A stretch of 64,000 bases of DNA from Streptomyces sp. 1331.2 (GCF_900199205.1 NZ_OBMJ01000001.1:4343001-4407000); one strand, 5' to 3'. Positions 8,056 through 18,684 are shown, numbered from the stretch's first letter. Numbers and translations: made by a program. The notes: a model not told the origin generated them from the letters alone.

Positions 8056-8646
8056 ATGCGTGCCACCCGGATGGTCGTCGTGCTGACCATGGTCGCCACG
8101 GCGTCCGCCACCGCCGCCGGCCATGGAGCCGCGGCCTCCCGTACCACCGTCTCCGTCCCCGGTGTCCCCGGTGTCCCCGGCGTTCCCGCAGCCCCTGTCC
8201 TCCCCGCCGATCTCGCCGCCCTCCTCGGCGGGGCACCGTCGACCCTCCCGGCCGCCGACCCGGCGGACCCGGCGGACCCGGTCGACGCCGCCATTCCGGC
8301 TGTCCCCGACACCCCTGCCGTCCCCGCCGTGCCGGATCCGACCGCCGCGATCGGCGACATCATCAAGCAGCTCACCGGCCTGATCTCGTCGGTGACCTCC
8401 GGTGCCCTCGACCTCGGCGCCCTCCAACAGCTCATCGCCGCCCTGCTGAGCGCCCTGCAAGGCCTGATCGGCCAGCTCCCGACCCTGCCGGTGACCGTCC
8501 CGCCGGTGACGATCCCGCCGGTGACGGTCCCGACCCCGCCCACGTCACCCGGCACCACCGCCACCCTGCAACAGCAACTCGACACCCTCCGCGCCCAGGC
8601 CCACGCCCTGACCACCGCGCCGCACCGCCACCCCGCCACCGGCTGA
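8056..8646 (+). CDS. Secreted Pro/Ala/Val-rich low-complexity protein
   Basis: A 196-aa protein with a clear N-terminal signal sequence (about residues 1-27, 'MRATRMVVVLTMVATASATA' then an AxA-like site). The mature part starts with the repeats GVPGVPGVP and ADPADPADPVD. A central amphipathic region around residues 95-145 ('AAIGDIIKQLTGLISSV', 'LIAALLSALQGLIGQL') follows, then a proline stretch 'PVTVPPVTIPPVTVPTPP' and a short helical C-terminus. No cysteine is present. AGAGGAAG precedes the ATG. The design of a Pro-rich spacer around a hydrophobic helix pair is seen in cell-surface or spore-associated proteins, but I do not recognise a family. It stops just before a strong bidirectional terminator. 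Confidence 0.62.
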   Translation: MRATRMVVVLTMVATASATAAGHGAAASRTTVSVPGVPGVPGVPAAPVLPADLAALLGGAPSTLPAADPADPADPVDAAIPAVPDTPAVPAVPDPTAAIGDIIKQLTGLISSVTSGALDLGALQQLIAALLSALQGLIGQLPTLPVTVPPVTIPPVTVPTPPTSPGTTATLQQQLDTLRAQAHALTTAPHRHPATG

Positions 8647-8685
8647 CCCGCCCCGCCTCGTCCCGCCCCACCACCGACACGCAAA

Positions 8686-8717
8686 CGGCTCCGCTCCCGA
8701 ACCCGGGAGCGGAGCCG
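8686..8717. terminator. Bidirectional intrinsic terminator between convergent genes
   Basis: A perfect 14-bp inverted repeat (CGGCTCCGCTCCCG at 8686-8699, its complement at 8704-8717) with a 4-nt loop. An AAA precedes the left arm and TT follows the right arm, so it can serve both the secreted-protein gene and the convergent yajQ gene. Confidence 0.85.
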
Positions 8718-8762
8718 TTCCGCCGTCCGCCTGGTGGCGTCGACGCAGGCCGACGCGGTCGA

Positions 8763-9251
8763 CTAGCGGTAGTTCACGAACTGGATCGCGAAGTCCAGGT
8801 CCTTGCCCTTGAGCAGGGCCTGCACGGCCTGGAGGTCGTCGCGGCTCTTGGAGCTGACGCGCAGCTCGTCGCCCTGGACCTGCGCCTTGACGCCCTTCGG
8901 GCCCTCGTCACGGATGATCTTCGCGACCTTCTTCGCGTCCTCCGTCGTGATGCCCTCCTTGATGTCGGCGAAGATCTTGTACTCCTTGCCGGACAGCTGG
9001 GGCTCACCGGCGTCCAGCGCCTTCAGCGACAGGCCGCGCTTGATGAACTTCGTCTGCAGCACGTCGAGGATGGCCCGCACGCGCTCCTCGCCGTTGGCCT
9101 TCATCTCGATCTTCTCGCCCGAGCGGCTGATCTCGCCGCCCACGCCCTTGAAGTCGAAGCGCGTCGCGATCTCGCGGGAGGTCTGGTTGATCGCGTTGTC
9201 GACCTCCTGCCACTCGACCTTCGAGACGATGTCGAAACTGGAGTCGGCCAT
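8763..9251 (-). CDS. yajQ: YajQ-family cyclic-di-GMP/nucleotide-binding protein
   Basis: A 162-aa protein matching the compact YajQ family (UPF0234), which has two alpha-beta subdomains related to RNA-binding folds. Family landmarks: N-terminus '[17 protein letters not shown]', 'TRFDFKGVG', '[15 protein letters not shown]' and the C-terminal '[11 protein letters not shown]'. Members bind nucleotides or RNA, and some bind c-di-GMP; the role in actinobacteria is not established. The start MADSS is chosen on family length and the upstream AAGGAG. The frame is open further upstream, but that sequence is not conserved-looking. It converges on the secreted-protein gene and is followed by the shared terminator. 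Confidence 0.9.
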   Translation of the reverse strand: MADSSFDIVSKVEWQEVDNAINQTSREIATRFDFKGVGGEISRSGEKIEMKANGEERVRAILDVLQTKFIKRGLSLKALDAGEPQLSGKEYKIFADIKEGITTEDAKKVAKIIRDEGPKGVKAQVQGDELRVSSKSRDDLQAVQALLKGKDLDFAIQFVNYR

Positions 9252-9468
9252 GGGTGTTGGTCTCCTTGATGCTCTGGCTTCACTGGCACGGCCCGCCCCA
9301 CGGGGCGACCGCCGCCCCAGCCTATCCAGCACCACCCCGCGCCCGCCCGCGCCGACCGCACCGCGCTCCTTGATCATCGCGTGATCTATCGAGTGGCGGA
9401 GCACCCCATGGCATCAGGTATGGTTTACCAAGTCGAACGGGGCAAACGCCCCGGGCGGCAAAAATCCT

Positions 9469-9549
9469 GGCTGGTTGCCCGAGCGGCCAAAGGGAGCAGA
9501 CTGTAAATCTGTCGCGCAAGCTACGCAGGTTCGAACCCTGCACCAGCCA
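9469..9549 (+). tRNA. tRNA-Tyr (GTA)
   Basis: An 81-nt class II tRNA. The acceptor stem GGCTGGT pairs with ACCAGCC, the anticodon loop reads CTGTAAA (anticodon GTA), a long variable arm follows, and the T-arm is GCAGGTTCGAACCCTGC. CCA is not encoded. A TATGGT box about 45 nt upstream may be the promoter -10. It is followed 16 nt later by a strong intrinsic terminator. Confidence 0.95.
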
Positions 9550-9564
9550 CAGGATAGAGAAACG

Positions 9565-9601
9565 GCCCCCGATCTGCGGAAACGCGGATCGGGGGCTTTT
9601 T
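9565..9601 (+). terminator. Intrinsic terminator of tRNA-Tyr
   Basis: Left arm 9565-9578 (GCCCCCGATCTGCG), GAAA loop, right arm 9583-9596 with one mismatch-type pair, then TTTTT at 9597-9601. A classical rho-independent terminator. Confidence 0.92.
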
Positions 9602-9829
9602 CGTTGGCTGCGCCCGCCGTGGTGCGCCGCCCGCCCGGGCTGTCGGCAGGGGCAGTTATTGCGCATTGCTTGCAATTACGGGTGGCAGGCAGCAGAGTGG
9701 GGGGCCGGGGGTGGGAGTCCTTCGACCGAGCTGATCGTCTTCCCAACCGGCGCCCGCCGGGACAACGGCTCACCCCACCCCCGCCAACAGTCGTCGGGCC
9801 GGAGGCCCGCAGGTGGCGCGGCGGCCGCG

Positions 9830-10182
9830 TCAAGGGGGCGTCGAAGCCGCTCGTGACCGTGGTGCACGCCTCGGCCGCGGCCGAGGCGCTGCGCCGGGAC
9901 CGGGAGCTGTGGCAGCCGGGCGTCCCGCTGGTGGAGATCCCGGGCGGTCACCGCAGGCTGGGCCCGCCGATCGCCGCCTTCGTCAACGAGCTCGGCGCGG
10001 AGCACGCCTACGACCGGCTGACCGTACTGATCCCCGAGGTGGAGCCCGCCCGCCGGTGGCAGCAGGCGCTGCAGAAGCGCTGCAGAAGCGCTGCAGAACC
10101 GGCGCGGCGCCGTGATCGACCGCGCCCTGCGCCGCACACCGACGCGGTGGTCTGCCGGCTGCGGTTGCGGATGCGGATGTGA
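9830..10182 (+). pseudogene. Decayed C-terminal remnant of an APC-type permease
   Basis: The frame encodes 'PLVTVVHASAAAEALRRDREL', 'LVEIPGGHRRLGPPIAAFV' and 'YDRLTVLIPEVEPARRW', the kind of UspA-like cytosolic tail I associate with actinobacterial APC permeases near kdp genes. No membrane part lies upstream, where tRNA-Tyr sits. An 11-bp unit GCGCTGCAGAA occurs three times in tandem (10066-10098), adding 22 bp and shifting the frame. A missing base near 10125 appears to restore it, so the end 'HTDAVVCRLRLRM' is again family-like. Between these points the other frame reads ALQNRRGAVIDRALRR, the expected sequence. I therefore call it a pseudogene; a short translated gene starting at a GTG near 9853 cannot be excluded. 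Confidence 0.6.
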
Positions 10183-10202
10183 CGTCGCAAGGGGAGAGAG
10201 CC

Positions 10203-10248
10203 CGCCGAACGGCCCCTGACAGCACGCGCTGTCAGGGGCCGTTCGGCG
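10203..10248. terminator. 20-bp perfect inverted repeat, probable terminator
   Basis: CGCCGAACGGCCCC... (10203-10222) pairs perfectly with 10229-10248 around a 6-nt loop. No T-tract follows, which is common for streptomycete hairpin terminators. It separates the decayed permease tail from the kdp regulatory region. Confidence 0.75.
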
Positions 10249-10287
10249 TACGAGGGCCCGTCCCGGCGGCCATTCCCGACCGGTCGG

Positions 10288-10336
10288 CGTCAAGGTCGCG
10301 TCAACGCGGCGCTATCACCCGTATGGAGGGCGTCAG
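10288..10336. promoter_or_regulatory. CGTCAA direct-repeat element upstream of kdp (candidate KdpE binding site)
   Basis: CGTCAA occurs at 10288 and 10299, exactly 11 bp apart, and CGTCAG at 10331, 32 bp further on. An 11-bp (one helical turn) direct repeat is the usual layout for OmpR/KdpE-class regulators. A TATCAC box at 10313-10318 and CGTATGG lie between the second and third copies. The same arrangement recurs just after kdpE (18482-18530). Assignment to KdpE is inferred from position and spacing. Confidence 0.5.
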
Positions 10337-10450
10337 GGCTCCGAAACGTGCCACTGACCGCTGATTTGCTGCATCTGCCGGTCGTCCGCCGGCGCCGCGC
10401 GAGCCCTCCGGCCAGGTCGCGGCATCTTCCGAACCGCGCTGGTGGAGCCC

Positions 10451-10543
10451 ATGTCCGATCTCATCTACGTCGGTGTCACGGTCGTCGTGTTCGCCGTCAT
10501 CGCCCTGATCGCGCGGGGGTGGAGAAGCTGTGAGCGAGCGTAG
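10451..10543 (+). CDS. 30-aa membrane peptide preceding kdpF, apparently frameshifted at its end
   Basis: ATG 10451 begins MSDLIYVGVTVVVFAVIAL, a single membrane helix, and ends at TAG 10541-10543. Short one-helix ORFs often precede kdpF in actinobacteria. I expect the family end to read ARGVEKL-stop; here that end is found one frame away, as if one G was lost from a G-run at about 10515-10520, so the peptide ends RGWRSCERA instead. The upstream sequence GTGGAGCCC gives a modest ribosome-binding site. It could be a small Kdp-associated peptide or a translated leader; function is unknown. Confidence 0.5.
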   Translation: MSDLIYVGVTVVVFAVIALIARGWRSCERA

Positions 10544-10606
10544 CGAGCGGACCATCCAGGGGCGCGTGTCGCGCGAAGCGACCGGCGAGCGCAGCGAGGT
10601 GGACGC

Positions 10607-10696
10607 ATGAGCGCCGAGAACATCGCAGGCCTCATCGTGGCCGTCGCCCTCGTCGGCTACCTCGTCGTCGCGCTGATCTACCCGGAGAAGTTCTGA
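10607..10696 (+). CDS. kdpF: K+-transporting ATPase small subunit KdpF
   Basis: A 29-aa one-helix peptide, [19 protein letters not shown] followed by [10 protein letters not shown]. The terminal 'ALIYPEKF' is a clear KdpF signature. KdpF is a lipid-like stabilising subunit of the KdpFABC complex in the cytoplasmic membrane. GAGG precedes the ATG by 8 nt. The stop codon is 1 nt from the kdpA start, so translation is coupled. It is normal in length and too short for most gene finders. Confidence 0.9.
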   Translation: MSAENIAGLIVAVALVGYLVVALIYPEKF

Positions 10697-10697
10697 C

Positions 10698-12361
10698 ATG
10701 AGCTCCACTCTCGCGGGCTGGCTGCAGGCCCTCGCCCTCGTCGGCGCGCTGGCCCTGTGCTACCGCCCCCTTGGCGACTACATCGCCAAGCTCCTCACCA
10801 CCTCGAAGCACCTCAGAGTCGAGCGCGGCATCTACAAGGTGATCGGCGTCGACGGTGACGCCGACCAGCGGTGGCCGGTGTACCTGCGCTCGGTGCTGGC
10901 CTTCTCGGCGGTCTCCGTCCTCTTCCTGTACGGCCTGATCCGCCTCCAGAACCACCTGCTGCTGAGCCTGGGTGTCCAGCAGATGGAGGGCCACCAGGCC
11001 TGGAACACCGCGATATCGTTCGTCGCCAACACCAACTGGCAGTCCTACTCGGGCGAGCAGGCGATGGGCCACCTGGCGCAGATGGCCGGCCTGGCGGTGC
11101 AGAACTTCGTCTCCGCGGCCGTCGGCATCGCCGTCGTGGCGGCGCTGATCCGGGGCTTCACCCGCAACCGGACCGACCGGGTCGGCAACTTCTGGGTGGA
11201 TCTGGTCCGGATCAACCTGCGGCTGCTGCTGCCGATCTCGATCGTGTTCGCCCTGGTCCTGGCCGCCTCCGGGGTGATCCAGAACTTCCACGGCTTCCAC
11301 GAGGTGACCACGCTCAGCGGCGAGGTGCAGAAGATTCCCGGCGGCCCGGTGGCGTCCCAGGAGGTCATCAAGCTGCTCGGCACCAACGGCGGCGGCTTCT
11401 TCAACGCCAACTCGGCGCACCCGTTCGAGAACCCGAACGGCTTCTCCAACCTGGTCGAGATCTTCCTGCTGCTGGTGATCCCGTTCGCGCTGCCCCGGAC
11501 CTTCGGCCGGATGGTCGGCGACAACCGCCAGGGCTACGCGATCGTCGCCGTGATGGGCCTGTTCTGGGTCGCCTCGACCGCCCTGCTGACCTTCGCGGAG
11601 TCGCAGCACTCCGGCAGCGCCCTGCAGGCCGCGGGCGCCGCGATGGAGGGCAAGGAGCAGCGGTTCGGCATCGCGGCTTCCGGTCTGTTCGCTGCCTCGA
11701 CCACGCTGACGTCGACCGGCGCGGTGAACTCCTTCCACGACTCGTTCACGCCGTTCGGCGGCGGGCTGGCGGTCTTCAACATGATGCTGGGCGAGATCGC
11801 GCCCGGCGGCACCGGCTCCGGCCTGTACGGGATGCTCGTCCTGGCGATCGTCGCGGTGTTCGTCGCGGGCCTGATGGTCGGCCGTACCCCCGAGTACCTG
11901 GGCAAGAAGCTCGGCGGCCGGGAGATGAAGTTCGCCTCGCTGTACATCCTCACCACCCCGACGATCGTGCTGGTCGGCACGGGTGTGGCGATGGCCCTGC
12001 CGGGCGAGCGGGCCGGGATGCTCAACTCGGGCGCCCACGGCTTCTCCGAGGTGCTGTACGCCTTCACCTCCGCCGCCAACAACAACGGCTCGGCCTTCGG
12101 CGGCATCACCGTCAACACCGACTGGTACGACACCGCGCTCGGCCTGGCGATGATCTTCGGCCGTCTGCTGCCGATCGTCTTCGTCCTGGCCTTGGCCGGT
12201 TCGCTCGCGCAGCAGCAGCCCGTCCCGGCGACCCCGGGCACCCTGCCCACCCACAAGCCGCTGTTCGTGGGCCTGCTGTCGGGCGTGATCCTGATCGTCG
12301 TCGGCCTCACCTACTTCCCGGCCCTGGCCCTCGGGCCGCTCGCGGAAGGTCTCACCTCCTG

Positions 12362-12362
<1 letters not shown>
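10698..12362 (+). CDS. kdpA: K+-transporting ATPase subunit A
   Basis: A 554-aa channel-like subunit of the KdpFABC potassium pump, related to the SKT (Trk/Ktr/HKT) superfamily with four membrane-pore-membrane repeats. The selectivity-filter segments are visible: '[11 protein letters not shown]', '[20 protein letters not shown]', '[12 protein letters not shown]' and '[11 protein letters not shown]'. About ten transmembrane helices are predicted and the length matches E. coli KdpA (557 aa). The stop TGA overlaps the kdpB ATG by one base (TGATG). Expression is expected under low potassium through KdpDE, which are encoded downstream. Confidence 0.97.
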
Positions 12363-14476
<2,114 letters not shown>

Positions 14477-14493
14477 GAGAGGAGTCCACCGCC

Positions 14494-15129
14494 ATGTCCA
14501 AGCCCCTGCCCGCCACCGTGCGGACCCACTTCACCGCCCTGCGCGTGCTCCTCGTGCTCACCGTCATCCTGGGAGTCGCCTACCCGCTGCTGGTCACCGG
14601 CATCTCCCAGGTCGCCTTCACCGAGAAGGCCAACGGCTCGATCGTGAAGGCCGACGGCAAGGAGGTCGGCTCCAGCCTGATCGGCCAGAACTACAACCTG
14701 CCCAAGGTGAACCCGGACGACCCGAAGGAGGAGGCCAAGCCGGACCCGAAGTGGTTCCAGCCCCGGCCCTCCGCCGCCGGGGCGGGCTACGACGCGTCCT
14801 CGTCCAGCGCCTCCAACCTCGGCCCGAACAGCGAGGACCTGCTGAAGGCCGTCAACGACCGCCGTGCCGCCGTCGCCGCGTTCGACGGGGTCGACCCGGC
14901 GGGCGTCCCGGCCGACGCGCTGACCGCCTCCGGCTCCGGTCTCGACCCGGACATCTCGGTGGCCTACGCCAAGGAGCAGGTCAACCGGGTCGCCAAGGCC
15001 CGCAACCTGCCGGTGGAGAAGGTGGCCGCACTGGTGGAGAAGTACACCGAGAGCCGATCGGCCGGCTTCCTCGGCAACGAGGCGGTCAACGTCGTGCTCC
15101 TCAACAAGGCGCTCAGCGAGCAGAAGTGA
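14494..15129 (+). CDS. kdpC: K+-transporting ATPase subunit C
   Basis: A 211-aa subunit with one N-terminal membrane helix ('VLLVLTVILGVAYPLLVTGI', about residues 14-36) and a soluble C-terminal domain. KdpC holds the KdpFABC complex together and raises ATP affinity. Family landmarks: 'GSSLIGQNY', 'WFQPRPSAAG', 'GSGLDPDISVAYAKEQ' and 'NVVLLNKAL'. GAGAGGAG lies 11 nt before the ATG. The gene starts 17 nt after kdpB and finishes the structural part of the operon. Confidence 0.95.
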   Translation: MSKPLPATVRTHFTALRVLLVLTVILGVAYPLLVTGISQVAFTEKANGSIVKADGKEVGSSLIGQNYNLPKVNPDDPKEEAKPDPKWFQPRPSAAGAGYDASSSSASNLGPNSEDLLKAVNDRRAAVAAFDGVDPAGVPADALTASGSGLDPDISVAYAKEQVNRVAKARNLPVEKVAALVEKYTESRSAGFLGNEAVNVVLLNKALSEQK

Positions 15130-15247
15130 CACCGGCTCAGACAAGCTGGTGACCGGGCCGGCCCGGGCACGGGAGGATCCCCGCGTCCGGGCCGGCCGCC
15201 CCGTGTCCGCAGACGTGCACCACCTCCCGATGGAAAGAGCAGTGCCC

Positions 15248-17803
15248 ATGGCCCGCGACCTCACCCCCGGCCCCGGCGTGCGCCGCGGTCGGCTGAGGGT
15301 GTACCTCGGCTCCGCCCCCGGGGTCGGCAAGACCTACCGGATGCTGGACGAGGCCCGGCGCAGACAGGAACGCGGGTCCGACGTCGTGGTCGGGTTCATC
15401 GAGTGCCACGGCCGACGCCACACCGAGGCCATGCTGGCCGGCCTGGAGGTCCTGCCGCGGGCCCACCGCTCCTACCGGGACGCCGAGTTCGAGGAGATGG
15501 ACCTGGACGCCGCGCTCGCCCGCCGCCCGGCCGTCGTCCTGGTGGACGAGCTGGCGCACACCAACATCCCCGGCGGCCGGCACGCCAAGCGCTGGCAGGA
15601 CGTCGAGGAACTGCTCGCCGCCGGGATCGACGTCATCACCACCGTCAACATCCAGCACCTGGAGTCGCTGAACGACGTCGTCCGGAAGATCACCGGCATC
15701 CCCCAGCGCGAGACCGTCCCGGACGAGGTGGTCCGCCGGGCCGACCAGATCGAACTCGTCGACATGGCCCCGCAGGCACTGCGCCGCCGGATGGCCCACG
15801 GCAACGTCTACAAAGCCGAGAAGGTGGACGCCGCGCTCTCCAACTACTTCCGGGTCGGCAACCTCACCGCCCTGCGCGAGCTCGCCCTGCTCTGGGTCGC
15901 CGGGCGGGTCGACGAGGGCCTGCGCGACTACCGGTCGGCCCACAGCATCGACCGGGTCTGGGAGACCCGCGAACGCGTCGTGGTCGCCCTGACCGGTGGC
16001 CCCGAGGGCGAGACCCTGATCCGCCGCGCCGCCCGGATCGCCGACCGCACCGCCGGCGGCGACCTGCTGGCCGTCCACGTCTCCCGCAGCGACGGCCTGG
16101 CCGGCGCCTCCTCCGGCGCGCTCGCCCAGCAGCGGCAGCTGGTGGAGACCCTGGGCGGCAGCTACCACGTGGTGGTCGGCGACGACGTCCCCACCGCGCT
16201 GCTCGCCTTCGCCCGCGCCCACGACGCCACCCAGCTGGTGCTCGGCACCAGCCGCCGCGGCCGGATCAACCGCTTCCTCACCGGGCCCGGCACCGGACAG
16301 ACCACCGTGGACAGCTCCGAGGACATCGACGTCCACATGGTCACCCACGAGTTCACCGGCCGCGGCCGGCTGCCCTCGCTCGGCCGGCGCCACTCCAGGC
16401 GCCGCACCGTCCTCGGCTACGCGGCCGGCTTCGTCATGCCCTGGGTGCTCACCGCGCTGCTGTCCCAGGCCCACCACCGGATCAACCTCACCACCGACGC
16501 GCTGATCTTCCAGCTCGGCGTGGTCATCGTCGCCCTGCTCGGCGGCGCGATGTCCGCCCTGGTGGCCGCGGTCATCGCCTCGGTGCTGCTGAACTACTAC
16601 TTCATCCCGCCGGTCCACAGCCTGACCATCGGCGAGACCAACAACATCGTCGCCCTGGTGGTCTTCACCGCCATCGCACTCGCCGTCTCCACCGTGGTCG
16701 ACCACGCCGGCCGGCTCACCACCCGGGCCGCCCGCGCCACCGCCGAGGCCGAGACCCTCTCCACCCTGGCCGGCAGCGTGCTGCGCGGCGCCGATGCCCT
16801 GCCCGCCCTGCTGGAGAAGTCCCGCACGGCCTTCGGCATGCGGGCCGTCGCGCTGCTCTCCCGCGGCGACGGCGAGGTGCTCGCGCACTGTGAGGGCGAG
16901 CACCCGGCCGACCCCTCGGACCCGGCCGACGGGCCGAACGAGACCACCGAGGTCCCGGTCGGCCCGGACGCCCTCCTGGTGCTCACCGGCCGCCGGCTGC
17001 CCGCCGCCGACCAGCGGGTGCTCACCGCCTTCGCCGCCCACGTCGGCGCCGCGCTGGAACGCGACCGGCTGGCCGTGGTCGCCGCCGAGGTCGAACCGAT
17101 CAAGGCCGCCGACCGGATGCGCACCGCCCTGCTCGCCGCCGTCAGCCACGACCTGCGCACCCCGCTGGCGGCCGCCCGCGCCTCGGTCGGCTCGCTGCGC
17201 AGCCCCGACGTCGAGTTCTCGCCCGAGGACCAGGCCGAACTCCTCGCCACCGCCGACGAGTCCCTGGTCAAGCTCACCCGTCTGGTGGACAACCTGCTCG
17301 ACATGAGCCGCCTCCAGGCCGGCGCCCTCACCCTGCACGTCACCGAGATCCACCTGGACGAGATCCTGCCCAGGGCGCTCGACAGCCTCACCGACCCGTA
17401 CGCGCCGATCCAGCCGCTGGACCTCGACACCGCCCCGCCGGTGCTCGCCGACCCGCCGCTGCTGGAACGCGTCCTCGCCAACGTCATCACCAACGCGCTG
17501 CGCCACAACGCCCCCGGCGCGCCCGTCCTGGTCACCGCCAGCCACCACGCCGAGCAGGTCGAGCTCCGGGTGATCGACCGCGGCCCGGGCATCGCCCCCG
17601 AGGACCGCGACCGGGTCTTCCTGCCCTTCCAGCGCCTCGGCGACACCGACAACACCACCGGCGTCGGCCTGGGCCTCGCCCTCTCCCGCGGCCTCGCCGA
17701 GGCCATGGGCGGCAGCCTGGAGGTCGAGGACACCCCCGGCGGCGGCACCACGATGCTGCTCACCCTGCCCGCCGCACCCCGGGAGGAACTGCCGCATGAG
17801 TGA
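15248..17803 (+). CDS. kdpD: Osmosensitive K+ channel sensor histidine kinase KdpD
   Basis: An 851-aa sensor kinase. Domain order: KdpD N-terminal domain with Walker-like 'GSAPGVGKTY' (about residue 20) and 'LVDELAHTN'; a UspA-like domain (about residues 245-365); four transmembrane helices (about residues 390-510); a GAF-like linker; a dimerisation/phosphoacceptor helix with 'AVSHDLRTPL' (His about residue 635); and an HATPase with 'NVITNALRHN', 'RGPGIAPED' and 'GVGLGLALSRG'. It senses potassium limitation or osmotic stress and phosphorylates KdpE. ATG 15248 is chosen because the Walker domain follows directly; an in-frame GTG at 15242 or an upstream start at 15149 is possible. It lies 118 bp after kdpC and overlaps kdpE by 8 bp. 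Confidence 0.95.
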   Translation: MARDLTPGPGVRRGRLRVYLGSAPGVGKTYRMLDEARRRQERGSDVVVGFIECHGRRHTEAMLAGLEVLPRAHRSYRDAEFEEMDLDAALARRPAVVLVDELAHTNIPGGRHAKRWQDVEELLAAGIDVITTVNIQHLESLNDVVRKITGIPQRETVPDEVVRRADQIELVDMAPQALRRRMAHGNVYKAEKVDAALSNYFRVGNLTALRELALLWVAGRVDEGLRDYRSAHSIDRVWETRERVVVALTGGPEGETLIRRAARIADRTAGGDLLAVHVSRSDGLAGASSGALAQQRQLVETLGGSYHVVVGDDVPTALLAFARAHDATQLVLGTSRRGRINRFLTGPGTGQTTVDSSEDIDVHMVTHEFTGRGRLPSLGRRHSRRRTVLGYAAGFVMPWVLTALLSQAHHRINLTTDALIFQLGVVIVALLGGAMSALVAAVIASVLLNYYFIPPVHSLTIGETNNIVALVVFTAIALAVSTVVDHAGRLTTRAARATAEAETLSTLAGSVLRGADALPALLEKSRTAFGMRAVALLSRGDGEVLAHCEGEHPADPSDPADGPNETTEVPVGPDALLVLTGRRLPAADQRVLTAFAAHVGAALERDRLAVVAAEVEPIKAADRMRTALLAAVSHDLRTPLAAARASVGSLRSPDVEFSPEDQAELLATADESLVKLTRLVDNLLDMSRLQAGALTLHVTEIHLDEILPRALDSLTDPYAPIQPLDLDTAPPVLADPPLLERVLANVITNALRHNAPGAPVLVTASHHAEQVELRVIDRGPGIAPEDRDRVFLPFQRLGDTDNTTGVGLGLALSRGLAEAMGGSLEVEDTPGGGTTMLLTLPAAPREELPHE

Positions 17804-18470
17804 AATCCTGGTCGTCGACGACGAACCCGCCCTCCTGCGCACCTTACGGATCAACCTCAGCGCCCGGCAGTACGCCGTCCGCACCGCCGCCAGCGGTGGC
17901 GAGGCGCTGGACCGGGCCGCGCACTCCGCCCCGGACGCCGTGCTGCTCGACCTCGGCCTGCCCGACCTCGACGGGATGGACGTGCTGCGCGGTCTGCGCA
18001 CCCACAGCGCGGCGCCGATCATCGTGCTCTCCGGCCGGAGCGACGCCGCCGACAAGATCGGGGCCCTGGACGCGGGCGCCGACGACTACCTCACCAAGCC
18101 GTTCCTGATGGACGAGCTGCTGGCCCGGCTGCGCGCCGTGCTGCGCCGCCCGCCGAGCGGTGTCCTCCCCGGCCGGCCGGTGATCGGCGAGCACACCGTG
18201 GACCTCGCGGCCACCACGGTGCACGGCCCCCACGGCACCGTGCGGCTCACCCCGACCGAGTGGCGGATCCTCACCCTGCTGCTCGCCAACCCCGGCCGGC
18301 TGGTGCCCGGCCGGCAGATCCTGCGCGAGGTGTGGGGGCCCGCCCAGGAGGGGCGCGGCAACTACCTGCGGGTCTACCTGGCAGGGCTGCGCCGCAAGTT
18401 GGAGCGCGACCCGGCCCGGCCGCGGCACCTGATCACCGAGCCGGGCATCGGGTACCGGTACGTGCCCTGA
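17796..18470 (+). CDS. kdpE: OmpR-family response regulator KdpE
   Basis: A 224-aa two-domain regulator. The receiver domain has the acidic pair 'VVDDEP', the phosphoacceptor Asp at about residue 52 ('LLDLGLPDLDG') and the conserved Lys in 'DYLTKPF'. The C-terminal winged-helix domain contains 'LTPTEWRILTLLLANPG' and 'YLRVYLAGLRRKLE'. It is the partner of KdpD and activates kdpFABC. GGAGG lies upstream of the ATG inside the kdpD 3' end, and the genes overlap by 8 bp (ATGAGTGA), so the pair is translationally coupled. CGTCAA repeats like those before kdpF begin 12 bp after its stop. Confidence 0.95.
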   Translation: MSEILVVDDEPALLRTLRINLSARQYAVRTAASGGEALDRAAHSAPDAVLLDLGLPDLDGMDVLRGLRTHSAAPIIVLSGRSDAADKIGALDAGADDYLTKPFLMDELLARLRAVLRRPPSGVLPGRPVIGEHTVDLAATTVHGPHGTVRLTPTEWRILTLLLANPGRLVPGRQILREVWGPAQEGRGNYLRVYLAGLRRKLERDPARPRHLITEPGIGYRYVP

Positions 18471-18481
18471 CCGGGCCCGCC

Positions 18482-18530
18482 CGTCAACGGCCCGTCAAGA
18501 GCGGCCGGTTCGCCGACAGGAGGGCGTCAA
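18482..18530. promoter_or_regulatory. Second CGTCAA direct-repeat element, directly after kdpE
   Basis: CGTCAA occurs at 18482, 18493 and 18525, with spacings of 11 and 32 bp, identical to the element before kdpF (10288, 10299, 10331). GGAGGGCGTCA is shared at the third copy in both. By eye about 34 of 52 positions agree. This suggests duplication of one regulatory module. What it controls is not clear, as the next annotated gene on the right is convergent. Confidence 0.5.
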
Positions 18531-18565
18531 GGCCGGTCGGCGGCGGTGCTCCGTGGGCGTAGCGT

Positions 18566-18684
18566 CGGTACCGAAGCGAGCGGCCCTGCTCCGTGTGGGG
18601 GAAGCCTGGGGCCGCTCGCGCCGCCGTCCACGGACGGCCAGCAGGTGGGGGAGGGGCGCGCGACCATCCGTCGCGCGCCCCTTT
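18566..18684 (+). ncRNA. Candidate small structured RNA downstream of kdpE
   Basis: The 275-bp gap between kdpE and the convergent amidohydrolase has no convincing ORF. It contains the KdpE-like element (18482-18530), a TAGCGT box (18560-18565), an 11-bp hairpin (GCGAGCGGCCC at 18576-18586 with 18609-18619) and the strong terminator at 18653-18684. A KdpE-controlled transcript of about 110-120 nt is therefore possible. Alternatively, the hairpins only end kdpDE transcription. This is inference from layout; there is no family match that I know. Confidence 0.3.
18653..18684. terminator. Intrinsic terminator after the kdp locus
   Basis: GGGGCGCGCGAC (18653-18664) pairs with GTCGCGCGCCCC (18670-18681) around CATCC, followed by TTT. 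It is usable by rightward transcripts from kdpDE or the candidate RNA. Confidence 0.85.
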
